The notes beneath the pieces are model-generated. The model worked only from the letters and a program-made list of their open reading frames with translations, was not told where the DNA came from and searched no databases. Of a stretch of 64,000 nucleotides of DNA, positions 11,631 to 22,236 are shown piece after piece (position 1 is the stretch's first letter; each line of letters starts with the position of its first letter). The translations under genes were made by a program, and so were the position numbers. This DNA comes from Owenia fusiformis (taxonomy: Eukaryota > Annelida > Polychaeta > Sabellida > Oweniidae): NCBI GenBank assembly GCA_903813345.2, contig CAIIXF020000006.1, positions 11,476,348 to 11,540,347 of the forward strand. Direction: 5' to 3'.

Positions 11631-12966
11631 ACCAGAACAACGGCAACGCCAAAGCGTAGCGAATCCCATCGAACAGAAATGGCTGGCATTTTTACAAACG
11701 AAATATATAGCAAACATCATAAAACAACACACCAGAAAGGCCACCATTTTCAAAATGGTTGCTCACTAGCCAAGTTGTCATCAGAAGAAATAATATGCTT
11801 TTAAGTAGCCACCTATAAAATCTTTGAAAAATCGCATACATGTACTTGTAAAATAACACACATAAAAATGGTGGCCATTTTTCAAAATGGCTGACTACTC
11901 CCCAAAGTTTTATTAGACAATGTGCCATGCTTAAAGTATTCACATATCAAATATGAACAAAATTGCTCCACTACTTTTCGAGTTATAGTAAAAAATGTAA
12001 AAATGACAGCCATTTTTATAAAATGGCTGCCTACTATCTGAAGTGTCATGAGACAGTGTGCAAGGCTCATGAGTATTCACCAAATCTGACCAAAATATGA
12101 CCAAATCGCTTCACTACTTTTCAAGTTATAGTAAAAAACATAAAAATGGTGACCATTTTTCAAAATGGCCACCTACTACCCAAAGTGTCATTAGACAGTG
12201 TGCCATGCTTATAGTATTCACATATGAAATATGAAACATACCAAATATGAACAAAATCGCTTCACTACTTTTCCAGTTATAGTAAAATACGTTAAAATGG
12301 CGGCCATTTTTCAAATTTTTTTTCAAAATGGCCGCATTCTACCAAAAGTGTCATAGGACAGTGTGCCATGTTTATAGTATTCACATACCAAATATGAACA
12401 AAATCGCTTCACTACTTTTCGAGTTATAGTAATATACGTTAAAATGGCGGCCATTTTGAAAAATGGCTGCCTTCTACCAAAAGTGTCTTTAGGCAGTGTG
12501 CAATGCTTATAGTATTCACATACCAAATATGAACAAAATCGCTCCGATACTTTTCGAGTTATAGCAAAAATCGTAAAATAACGAGTAAAGGCCGCCATTT
12601 TTCAAGATGGCTGCCATGTGCTTCTTTAATGTCTACATTTATAGCTTTATTAATGTCCTTCATAATTTTTTTACATTTAAAACATATTGCTATTACAGTT
12701 TTACATATTGCACCTAAATTACTGTAAAATCGGCACTAAAATGGCCGCCATTTTGAATTGAGCGACCATTTTGAAAATCGGCTTTCGAGCAGAACTTCTA
12801 CCCCCATAGGGTATATGTGTACAAAATATGAACAAAATCGGGCCAACGGTATTTGAGTTATCGCCCGGACGGACGGACGGACGTACGGACGTACCGTACG
12901 GACGGACGTACGGACGGACGTACGGAGGCGTTCCCTATATCCCTCCGAACTTCGTTCGATGGGATA
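11631..12966. mobile_element. Pearl/Helentron-like element with tandem core and ACGG microsatellite
   Basis: The left end is AACAACGGCAACGCCAAAGC. The core is about six to seven degenerate repeats of some 110-145 bp, each with CAAATATGAACAAAATCGCT and AAAATGGCGGCCATTTT. It ends with a (GGAC)n tract at about 12865-12925 and CTTCGTTCGATGGGATAA. Tandem core plus ACGG microsatellite is the known layout of bivalve pearl elements. It is unique to copy A. Confidence 0.7.
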
Positions 12967-13962
12967 ATAATTTTAATATGATATGTGACGTCACAACGTC
13001 TATATTGGAGTGTATTACATACCTAACAAAGCATTTGTATGGAAGTCAATGGGAAAGTTAGTGGACTATATCCAACGCTATTGCCAGATTACCCCGATAT
13101 TGCCCCGTTACCACATATAATGTGGCCATGGGAATAAAGGTATGTATGACATCAGTTATGTCACTATGACATGAAATATGCCTTCATTCTTGCCCAAATA
13201 TATTGGGAGAACTCATACATATTTCATGTCATGTGACATAACCTCTAGATGTATGACCGCTAAATTCATGAATGCAAATAGTTTTGTTTCTTGTCTGTTT
13301 ATCATAGAATCGTAACAAAGAGCTCGATTTTATGATTAATGATTGTGTGGACAAATTATCATTTAAATGGTAAAATGTTGTTTTTTGATTATTGTGCTTT
13401 AATTATCAATTTGCAATTATCATTAATTCCTCAATATGGATCTTTCTATTTTGAACTCAAGTGAGAATCAGATCTTGCGAGAAAGAAAAAATTGTTTCAA
13501 TTTCAGAAAATTATTCATATCATGTATATTTTCTAAAAATCCAGCAAAAGTGTACTTTATTCCAGGAAAGCTAAAGATTTTTAGAATAATGTATTTTTTT
13601 ATTTCTATGGTTGCCATTTCTATTATGTGGGAGAATTTAAACACTTTCCCCCATTTATGCACTCTGAATCCTTAATAACTTCACCAAATAACATTTTCAG
13701 TCAAGGCATGCTCCCAGTGAAATCAAAAAATGTTCAAAAATACAATTTTCTGGAATCGGGATGGGTGGTATTTTTTGTGTCACCTTGTATTTGATATCAT
13801 AAGGAATGAATTAGTAGACCAATTGTACATGTAGCTTGCAGTTTTGTTATCCTATATGGATCTGATTCTGCATTTAAACAATCCTAGATGACTGTAGTAC
13901 TATGTATCATATTGGAAAACCCACTTTACAAAATATTGAATGTTCGTGCCTCCCATAGTCTG
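12967..13962. other. PPIL3 copy A intron 3, unique part
   Basis: No gene or clear repeat was recognised apart from a short remnant near 13315 of the small MITE seen whole in copies B and C. The sequence runs up to the first 96-bp unit. Confidence 0.5.
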
Positions 13963-16900
13963 ATAGTGAAGACCAAGAACATGTATTGAACATTAGTTAC
14001 CTGTTGGATCTCCTGTTTGGACCATAAATCCCTTGATGTTCCTATGGAAGAGAGATCCATAGTGAAGACCAAGAACATGTATTGAACATTAGTTACCTGT
14101 TGGATCTCCTGTTTGGACCATAAATCCCTTGATGTTCCTATGGAAGAAGGATCCATAGTGAAGACCAAGAACATGTATTGAACATTAGTTACCTGTTGGA
14201 TCTTCTGTTTGGACCATAAATCCCTTGATGTTCCAATGGAAGAAGGATCCATAGTGAAGACCAAGAACATGTATTGAACATTAGTTACCTGTTGAACATT
14301 AGTTACCTGTTGGATCTCCTGTTTGGACCATAAATCCCTTGATGTTCCTATGGAAGAGGGATCCATTGTGAAGACCAAGAACATGTATTGAACATTAGTT
14401 ACCTGTTGGGTCTCCTGTTTGGACCATCAATCCCTTGATGTTCCTATGGAAGAGAGATCCATAGTGAAGACCAAGAACATGTATTGAACATTAGTTACCT
14501 GTTGGATCTCCTGTTTGGACCATAAATCCCTTGATGTTCCATTGTTCCTATGGAAGAGGGATCCATAGTGAAGACCAAGAACATGTATTCAACATTAGTT
14601 ACCCGTTGGATCTCCTGTTTGGACCATAAATCCCTTGATGTTCCTATGAAAGAGGGATCCATAGTGAAGACCAAGAACATGTATTGAACATTAGTTACCT
14701 GTTGGATCTCCTGTTTGGGCCATAAATCCCTTGATGTTCCTATGGAAGAGGGATCCATAGTGAAGACCAAGAACATATATTCAACATTAGTTACCTGTTG
14801 GATCTCCTGTTTGGACCATAAATCCCTTGATGTTCATATGGAAGAGGGATCCATAGTGAAGACCAAGAACATGTATTCAACATTAGTTACCTGTTGGATC
14901 TCCTGTTTGGACCATAAATCCCTTGATGTTCCTATGGAAGAGAGATCCATAGTGAAGACCAAGAACATGTATTGAACATTAGTTACCTGTTGGATCTCCT
15001 GTTTGGACCATAAATCCCTTGATGTTCATATGGAAGAGGGATCCATAGTGAAGACCAAGAACATGTATTCAACATTAGTTACCTGTTGGATCTCCTGTTT
15101 GGACCATAAATCCCTTGATGTTCCTATGGAAGAGGGATCCATAGTGAAGACCAAGAACATGTATTCAACATTAGTTACCTGTTGGATCTCCTGTTTGGAC
15201 CATAAATCCCTTGATGTTCCCATGGAAGAGAGATTCATTGTGAAGACCAAGAACATGTATTGAACATTAGTTACCTGTTGGATCTCCTGTTTGGACCATA
15301 AATCCCTTGATGTTCCTATGGAAGAGAGATCCATAGTGAAGACCAAGAACATGTATTGAACATTAGTTACCTGTTGGATCTCCTGTTTGGACCATAAATC
15401 CCTTGATGTTCCTATGGAAGAGGGATCCATAGTGAAGACCAAGAACATGTATTCAACATTAGTTACCTGTTGGATCTCCTGTTTGGACCATAAATCCCTT
15501 GATGTTCCTATGGAAGAGGGATCCATAGTGAAGACCAAGAACATGTATTCAACATTAGTTACCTGTTGGATCTCCTGTTTGGACCATAAATCCCTTGATG
15601 TTCCTATGGAAGAGGGATCCATAGTGAAGACCAAGAACATGTATTCAACATTAGTTACCTGTTGGATCTCCTGTTTGGACCATAAATCCCTTGATGTTCC
15701 TATGGAAGAGGGATCCATAGTGAAGACCAAGAACATGTATTGAACATTAGTTACCTGTTGGATCTCCTGTTTGGAGCATAATTCCCTTGATGTTCATATG
15801 GAAGAGGGATCCATAGTGAAGACCAAGAACATGTATTCAACATTAGTTACCTGTTGGATCTCCTGTTTGGACCATAAATCCCTTGATGTTCCTATGGAAG
15901 AGGGATCCATAGTGAAGACCAAGAACATGTATTGAACATTAGTTACCTGTTGGATCTCCTGTTTGGACCATAAATCCCTTGATGTTCCTATGGAAGAGGG
16001 ATCCATAGTGAAGACCAAGAACATGTATTCAACATTAGTTACCTGTTGGATCTCCTGTTTGGACCATAAATCCCTTGATGTTCCTATGGAAGAGGGATCC
16101 ATAGTGAAGACCAAGAACATGTATTGAACATTAGTTACCTGTTGGATCTCCTGTTTGGACCATAAATCCCTTGATGTTCCTATGGAAGAGAGATCCATAG
16201 TGAAGACCAAGAACATGTATTCAACATTAGTTACCTGTTGGATCTCTTGTTTGAACCATAAATCCCTTGATGTTCCTATGGAAGAGGGATCCATAGTGAA
16301 GACCAAGAACATGTATTGAACATTAGTTACCTGTTGGATCTCCTGTTTGGACCATAAATCCCTTGATCTTCCTATGGAAGAGGGATCCATAGTGAAGACC
16401 AAGAACATGTATTCAACATTAGTTACCTGTTGGATCTCCTGTTTGGACCATAAATCCCTTGATGTTCCATAGTGAAGACCAAGAACATGTATTGAACATT
16501 AGTTACCTGTTGGATCTCCTGTTTGGAACATAAATCCCTTGATGTTCCTATGGAAGAGGGATCCATAGTGAAGACCAAGAACATGTATTGAACATTAGTT
16601 ACCTGTTGGATCTCCTGTTTGGACCATAAATCCCTTGATGTTCCTATGGAAGAGGGATCCATAGTGAAGACCAAGAACATGTATTCAACATTAGTTACCT
16701 GTTACATTAGTTACATGTTGGATCTCCTGTTTGGAGCATAATTCCCTTGATGTTCATATGGAAGAGGGATCCATAGTGAAGACCAATAACATGTATTCAA
16801 CATTAGTTACCTGTTGGATCTCCTGTTTGGACCATAAATCCCTTGATGTTCCTATGGAAGAGGGATCCATAGTGAAGACCAAGAACATGTATTGAACATT

Positions 16901-19268
16901 AGTTACCTGTTGGATCTCCTGTTTGGACCATAAATCCCTTGATGTTCCTATGGAAGAGGGATCCATAGTGAAGACCAAGAACATGTATTCAACATTAGTT
17001 ACCTGTTGGATCTCCTGTTTGGACCATAAATCCCTTGATGTTCCTATGGAAGAGGGATCCATAGTGAAGACCAAGAACATGTATTGAACATTAGTTACCT
17101 GTTGGATCTCCTGTTTGGACCATAAATCCCTTGATGTTCCTATGGAAGAGAGATCCATAGTGAAGACCAAGAACATGTATTCAACATTAGTTACCTGTTG
17201 GATCTCTTGTTTGAACCATAAATCCCTTGATGTTCCTATGGAAGAGGGATCCATAGTGAAGACCAAGAACATGTATTGAACATTAGTTACCTGTTGGATC
17301 TCCTGTTTGGACCATAAATCCCTTGATGTTCCTATGGAAGAGGGATCCATAGTGAAGACCAAGAACATGTATTGAACATTAGTTACCTGTTGGATCTCCT
17401 GTTTGGACCATAAATCCCTTGATGTTCCTATGGAAGAGGGATCCATAGTGAAGACCAAGAACATGTATTGAACATTAGTTACCTGTTGGATCTCCTGTTT
17501 GGACCATAAATCCCTTGATGTTCCTATGGAAGAGGGATCCATAGTGAAGACCAAGAACATGTATTCAACATTAGTTACCTGTTGGATCTCCTGTTTGGAC
17601 CATAAATCCCTTGATGTTCCTATGGAAGAGGGATCCATAGTGAAGACCAAGAACATGTATTGAACATTAGTTACCTGTTGGATCTCCTGTTTGAACCATA
17701 AATCCCTTGATGTTCCTATGGAAGAGGGATCCATAGTGAAGACCAAGAACATGTATTCAACATTAGTTACCTGTTGGATCTCCTGTTTGGACCATAAATC
17801 CCTTGATGTTCCTATGGAAGAGGGATCCATAGTGAAGACCAAGAACATGTATTCAACATTAGTTACCTGTTGGATCTCCTGTTTGGACCATAAATCCCTT
17901 GATGTTCCTATGGAAGAGGGATCCATAGTGAAGACCAAGAACATGTATTCAACATTAGTTACCTGTTGGATCTCCTGTTTGGACCATAAATCCCTTGATG
18001 TTCCTATGGAAGAGGGATCCATAGTGAAGACCAAGAACATGTATTCAACATTAGTTACCTGTTGGATCTCCTGTTTGGACCATAAATCCCTTGATGTTCC
18101 TATGGAAGAGGGATCCATAGTGAAGACCAAGAACATGTATTGAACATTAGTTACCTGTTGGATCTCCTGTTTGGACCATAAATCCCTTGATGTTTCTATG
18201 GAAGAGAGATCCATAGTGAAGACCAAGAACATGTATTCAACATTAGTTACCTGTTGGATCTCCTGTTTGAACCATAAATCCCTTGATGTTCCTATGGAAG
18301 AGGGATCCATAGTGAAGACCAAGAACATGTATTCAACATTAGTTACCTGTTGGATCTCCTGTTTGGACCATAAATCCCTTGATGTTCCTATGGAAGAGGG
18401 ATCCATAGTGAAGACCAAGAACATGTATTCAACATTAGTTACCTGTTGGATCTCCTGTTTGGACCATAAATCCCTTGATGTTCCTATGGAAGAGGGATCC
18501 ATAGTGAAGACCAAGAACATGTATTCAACATTAGTTACCTGTTGGATCTCCTGTTTGGACCATAAATCCCTTGATGTTCCTATGGAAGAGGGATCCATAG
18601 TGAAGACCAAGAACATGTATTCAACATTAGTTACCTGTTGGATCTCCTGTTTGGACCATAAATCCCTTGATGTTCCTATGGAAGAGGGATCCATAGTGAA
18701 GACCAAGAACATGTATTCAACATTAGTTACCTGTTGGATCTCCTGTTTGGACCATAAATCCCTTGATGTTCCTATGGAAGAGGGATCCATAGTGAAGACC
18801 AAGAACATGTATTCAACATTAGTTACCTGTTGGATCTCCTGTTTGGACCATAAATCCCTTGATGTTCCTATGGAAGAGGGATCCATAGTGAAGACCAAGA
18901 ACATGTATTCAACATTAGTTACCTGTTGGATCTCCTGTTTGGACCATAAATCCCTTGATGTTCCTATGGAAGAGGGATCCATAGTGAAGACCAAGAACAT
19001 GTATTGAACATTAGTTACCTGTTGGATCTCCTGTTTGGACCATAAATCCCTTGATGTTCCTATGGAAGAGGGATCCATAGTGAAGACCAAGAACATGTAT
19101 TGAACATTAGTTACCTGTTGGATCTCCTGTTTGGACCATAAATCCCTTGATGTTCCTATGGAAGAGGGATCCATAGTGAAGACCAAGAACATGTATTGAA
19201 CATTAGTTACCTGTTGGATCTCCTGTTTGGACCATAAATCCCTTGATGTTCCTATGGAAGAGGGATCC
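13963..19268 (-). repeat. 96-bp array from the PPIL3 exon 3 end, copy A (about 55 units)
   Basis: On - strand each unit is 58 nt of exon 3 (encoding [18 protein letters not shown]) followed by 38 nt of intron starting GTAACTAATG. The unit nearest exon 3 is the real exon end. At the other end the intron continues from CTTCACTAT into unique sequence, which shows the original junction. Units differ by few bases. Blocks of ten units (960 bp) are repeated. Since 96 is a multiple of 3, frames stay open for up to 844 codons, but in the PPIL3 frame each unit stops right after the donor (ACA GGT AAC TAA). Confidence 0.97.
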
Positions 19269-19304
19269 ATTGTAGTAATCACTGGCACATAGAGCTAAGA
19301 AGTT
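19211..19304 (-). CDS. PPIL3: PPIL3 copy A exon 3
   Basis: Acceptor TTTGTAG, donor GTAACT in phase 1. Encodes [31 protein letters not shown]. It carries the cyclophilin catalytic Arg and the FMxQxGD segment. It heads the 96-bp array. Confidence 0.92.
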
Positions 19305-19595
19305 CTACAAATTAACGAAATACAAAATATATTACATGCATCTAATCTATCAATCTTACATTCATGTAACACCATTTCAATAACAAATATGTATATACAT
19401 GTACTACAAAATCCCCAAAATCTGTATGGGAGTAACCACACTGTTAATCAATAGGGTCATGCTGGGAATAAAACCAACTGGAATGGTAACTCCATTGTGT
19501 AACTATATTATTGTAGTATATTCTTTTGGTACATTGTTAATTCGTTATGTCTCATTTTGTTAAAATAACAAATCTCATGTTGCATTGTTGAACTA

Positions 19596-19612
19596 CTATG
19601 TTACACAAAACA
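19596..19612. other. Module A/B duplication junction
   Basis: Up to ACTACTATGTTACA the sequence follows PPIL3 intron 2 (as at 53760 in copy C). After that it follows the DNA upstream of the P450 start. The same junction lies at about 39105. ACA is shared by both parents, a possible microhomology. Confidence 0.85.
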
Positions 19613-19635
19613 TGTATTAAAGATGCTTTACTAAC

Positions 19636-19700
19636 CTTCGTCCAGATGCCACTAAGGCAAAGCATAATGCAAAAAGAGTTAATAAAACAACTGCTTTCAT
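19636..19700 (-). pseudogene. Orphan signal-peptide exon (A/B junction)
   Basis: On - strand, ATG at 19700 opens MKAVVLLTLFALCFALVAS, then GR, and a donor CGAAG/GTTAGT in phase 2. This is a textbook signal peptide: short positive start, hydrophobic core, small residues before the cleavage site. Only about 30 bp of intron follow before the module junction, so the rest of this secreted-protein gene is missing here. The mature protein is unknown. The intact parent gene is expected upstream of copy A, outside the window. Confidence 0.65.
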
Positions 19701-20147
19701 TTAATGACAACAAATTTTGTACTCCATTACCAGTGATCGAGTCTCATCGTTATCTTGAATTGATGCAAATATTGCAACGACCCCCTTTTGAAGAGGAAAC
19801 GCCAAAAAGATTTACGAATGCAAAAAAATAAAATGTTTCTAGACTTTCAATGTGACCAAAGCAAATCTTTTGAATTAAAAGGTTTTAGTAAGAAAATTAA
19901 GAAAGACATTGAAGGCGTGTCTTGAATCTGAAAAGTCTGGTGATCAAATTTTTAATTAATTTAAGGTTTTGCAAGGTGATTTATTATGACATGAACCTCC
20001 AACGTAAACCTATACATTCCCGTTTACGTTCTATGAACAAAGTGCTTTAAGCTAAGCCCTTTAGATTAAGTATGACTCTTTCTGACATTACAAATCTAAT
20101 CGTTGTAGAACAAACTTAGGTGATATAAATGACCACCTCTAAACTAA

Positions 20148-20665
20148 GGTTCTAATACACCATTGGAAAGCTGAAAGGGTCAGTTTTTAAGAGTTTGAAC
20201 CAAGATAGGCTGAGATAGGGGTCCTTAAGTGCAATGGCCCCATTATGCTACAAAATGCTTCAGAATTCTTGTTTTCGGTCGAATCGAGATTTGATATTTG
20301 AAAACAGTCTGTCGTTCCAATACACCATTGGAAAGCTGAAAGGGTCAGCTTTGAGAATCTGACCTTCATTTGAATTTTTAGAGAACGCAAAATGAGATAT
20401 TGATTCTTTCATCTCCAATGGGTCGTTTATTAATTTTATGCAAATCAATTACAAAATGACAAGTCGTTCTGTGGCCAGAATGGATTATTTTTAGATTTAC
20501 AATAGCTAATTCAATGACAAATTATACTTTGAGAATATTTAAGAGTTTGAAGCCAGATAGGCTGAGATAGGGGTCATTTAGTGCAGTGACCCCATAATGC
20601 TACAAAATGCTTCAGAATTCTTGTTTTCAGTAGAAATGGGGTTTGATATTTGAAAATAATATGCT
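20148..20665. repeat. Degenerate tandem repeats upstream of P450 copy B
   Basis: Three partial copies of a segment with CCATTGGAAAGCTGAAAGGG, GAACCAAGATAGGCTGAGA and GCTACAAAATGCTTCAGAAT. Function unknown; the same set stands upstream of copy C. Confidence 0.8.
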
Positions 20666-21802
20666 GTACTTTTATGTGTAATTTAAGTATTTAGGAATGT
20701 ACGTTCCAAATAACTAATTTTCTCCTGAGAATATAAAATTGCAGCAAGTGTGTATTGACTTAACATGAGAATGTGCACCTTTGACTTAACATAAGGTATC
20801 ATCATATCCATTTGACCTTAATATTATATTTTTGAATATATCCTTATAAGTTTACTTACCAATGATATAGTTAATTCCAAAGGCGCACTATATATATACT
20901 ATTCACTACGTACTCATAAAGGCTAGTGGAATCCAAGCCAAATATTTGACCTCCATTGTCAAACCTATTTACTCACACAGCATCTTTTTATTTTACTCTA
21001 ATGTAGAATTCCATCTCAAACATGCCTAATGTCTAATATGGAATGATTCCAATTAATAGTTTTTTAGACATAACAGTCTATATAGGCATTCTAAAACCAT
21101 ATATTTCAACATACACCCCCCCCACTCATAAACTAAGGACTGAGAATCAAATTCACACACCATAGCACGAGATCACTAAGCATAGGATGTTACCTGCAGC
21201 TTTTATATTCATACTTAGATAGAGATTTTTATTGAATTAGAAGATGAACTTTAGGAACAAACAAAATCTCAACTATAAGTCCCAACAAGACACGGACCTC
21301 TGCCAGAGGTATCTGTTGGTATATTGGCTCAATTAATTTACTCAAGAGTCGGACATAAAATCTTCGGAAATTTTTTATTTCCTTGATTCTGGAGTCAGTT
21401 TATCAATAAATATAAAATGTTATACCTCAAACGATACGTACCCTTTCCACAACCTGTGAGTCTGTGACCATTATATATGTATTCAAATGTATTCAAATGC
21501 GGCTATTAATTTTTAATCACAGCCGCTACTTGTATTTGTATTTTGAACCGATCGTTTTAAATGAATAAAACTGAGTGAATAAATAGAAAAAAATTCTTTA
21601 CTACAGTTTCTCAAGTTTATGGCTACCATGATAGCATCCGTCCAAGGTTGCAATTGGATAATGTAAAACACAAGTCTTACTGAAGTAACTTTATTGCAAA
21701 TACGTAGCATACCAAACGATAAAAGAACATAAGAATTTGAAACGTTAACCTTTTTTATTTTTTGCACTAACATGCATTTGTTTTTTCGTTTAGTTTAGAA
21801 CA
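20666..21802. other. 5' flank of P450 copy B
   Basis: AT-rich, no gene recognised. Nearly identical to the flank of copy C. Holds the presumed promoter at its right end. Confidence 0.6.
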
Positions 21803-21809
21803 TATAAAT
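21803..21809 (+). promoter_or_regulatory. TATA box, P450 copy B
   Basis: TATAAAT about 100 bases before the ATG, conserved in copy C. A plausible core promoter; the start site is not known. Confidence 0.45.
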
Positions 21810-21908
21810 TATTAACACAAAAACATGAGCTCAAACAACCTGGACACTGTTCAGATAATCTACTCTGTTAAAGTTAAGGTCAAGCCCGAGCTCAATAAGT
21901 AAACAAGA

Positions 21909-22236
21909 ATGGCGGTTCTATTAGCAATAGGTGTAATCGTTGTGCTGATGATTGCTGGGTATTTGGTGCTGAGACCCAGGCCTAACTTGCCCCCAGGACT
22001 TCCAGCACTCCCTGTGATAGGAAGCCTTCCTTGGCTAGACAGCAAGGATCCACTTGGACAACTCGTTAAGGTGCACAGACAATATGGCGATATCGTCACC
22101 ATCCACTTGGGCATGAAACCGTGTGTCTATCTTAACAGTTATGATGTCAACAAAGAAGCTCTTGTCACACAGAAGAAAAACTTTTCTGACAGACCTGACA
22201 TGTTCATCTTAGAAACAATGGGGACTACAAATAAAG
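21909..22236 (+). CDS. P450 copy B exon 1 (membrane anchor)
   Basis: Encodes MAVLLAIGVIVVLMIAGYLV, then the proline hinge and GDIVTIHLGMKPCVYLNSYD. Donor GTAATT in phase 1. Confidence 0.93.

Larger units (their letters stand above)
9581..19304 (-). pseudogene. PPIL3: PPIL3 copy A, 5'-truncated
   Basis: A cyclophilin-type peptidyl-prolyl isomerase of the PPIL3 family, associated with the spliceosome in other animals. On - strand the exons are 19211-19304 ([29 protein letters not shown]), 11317-11384, 10378-10496 ([18 protein letters not shown]) and 9581-9707 (ends HANPIAG, stop). Exons 1-2 are missing because the module junction at about 19605 cuts intron 2. The exon 4 donor is GGAGGA where copy C has GTAGGA, and exon 5 reads NGSNKNG where B and C read NGPNKNG. 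Introns 3 and 5 hold large arrays made from exon ends. It is very unlikely to give an active isomerase. Confidence 0.85.

Noticed and set aside
10696-12598. Several - strand ORFs of 62-91 codons with VVEQFCSYLVCEYYKHGTL
   Set aside because: Shadow frames of the pearl-like core repeats.
12828-13061. ORF with RTDGRTDVPYGRTYGRTYG
   Set aside because: Translation of the GGAC/GTAC microsatellite.
17691-19007. + strand ORFs with repeated [20 protein letters not shown]
   Set aside because: Antisense reading of the same array; no start context, splice signals or family.
13963-19268. CRISPR-like array
   Set aside because: Units are contiguous with no unique spacers, in an animal genome, and derive from a recognisable exon.
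16754-19288. 844-codon - strand ORF, and similar ones of 236 to 401 codons in all three 96-bp arrays
   Set aside because: They read the PPIL3 exon fragment in the wrong frame through a 96-bp unit. Length comes from the unit being a multiple of three; in the PPIL3 frame there is a stop in each unit.
20187-20448. - strand ORFs of 62-67 codons upstream of P450 copy B
   Set aside because: Fall in the degenerate tandem repeats and overlap each other in different frames.
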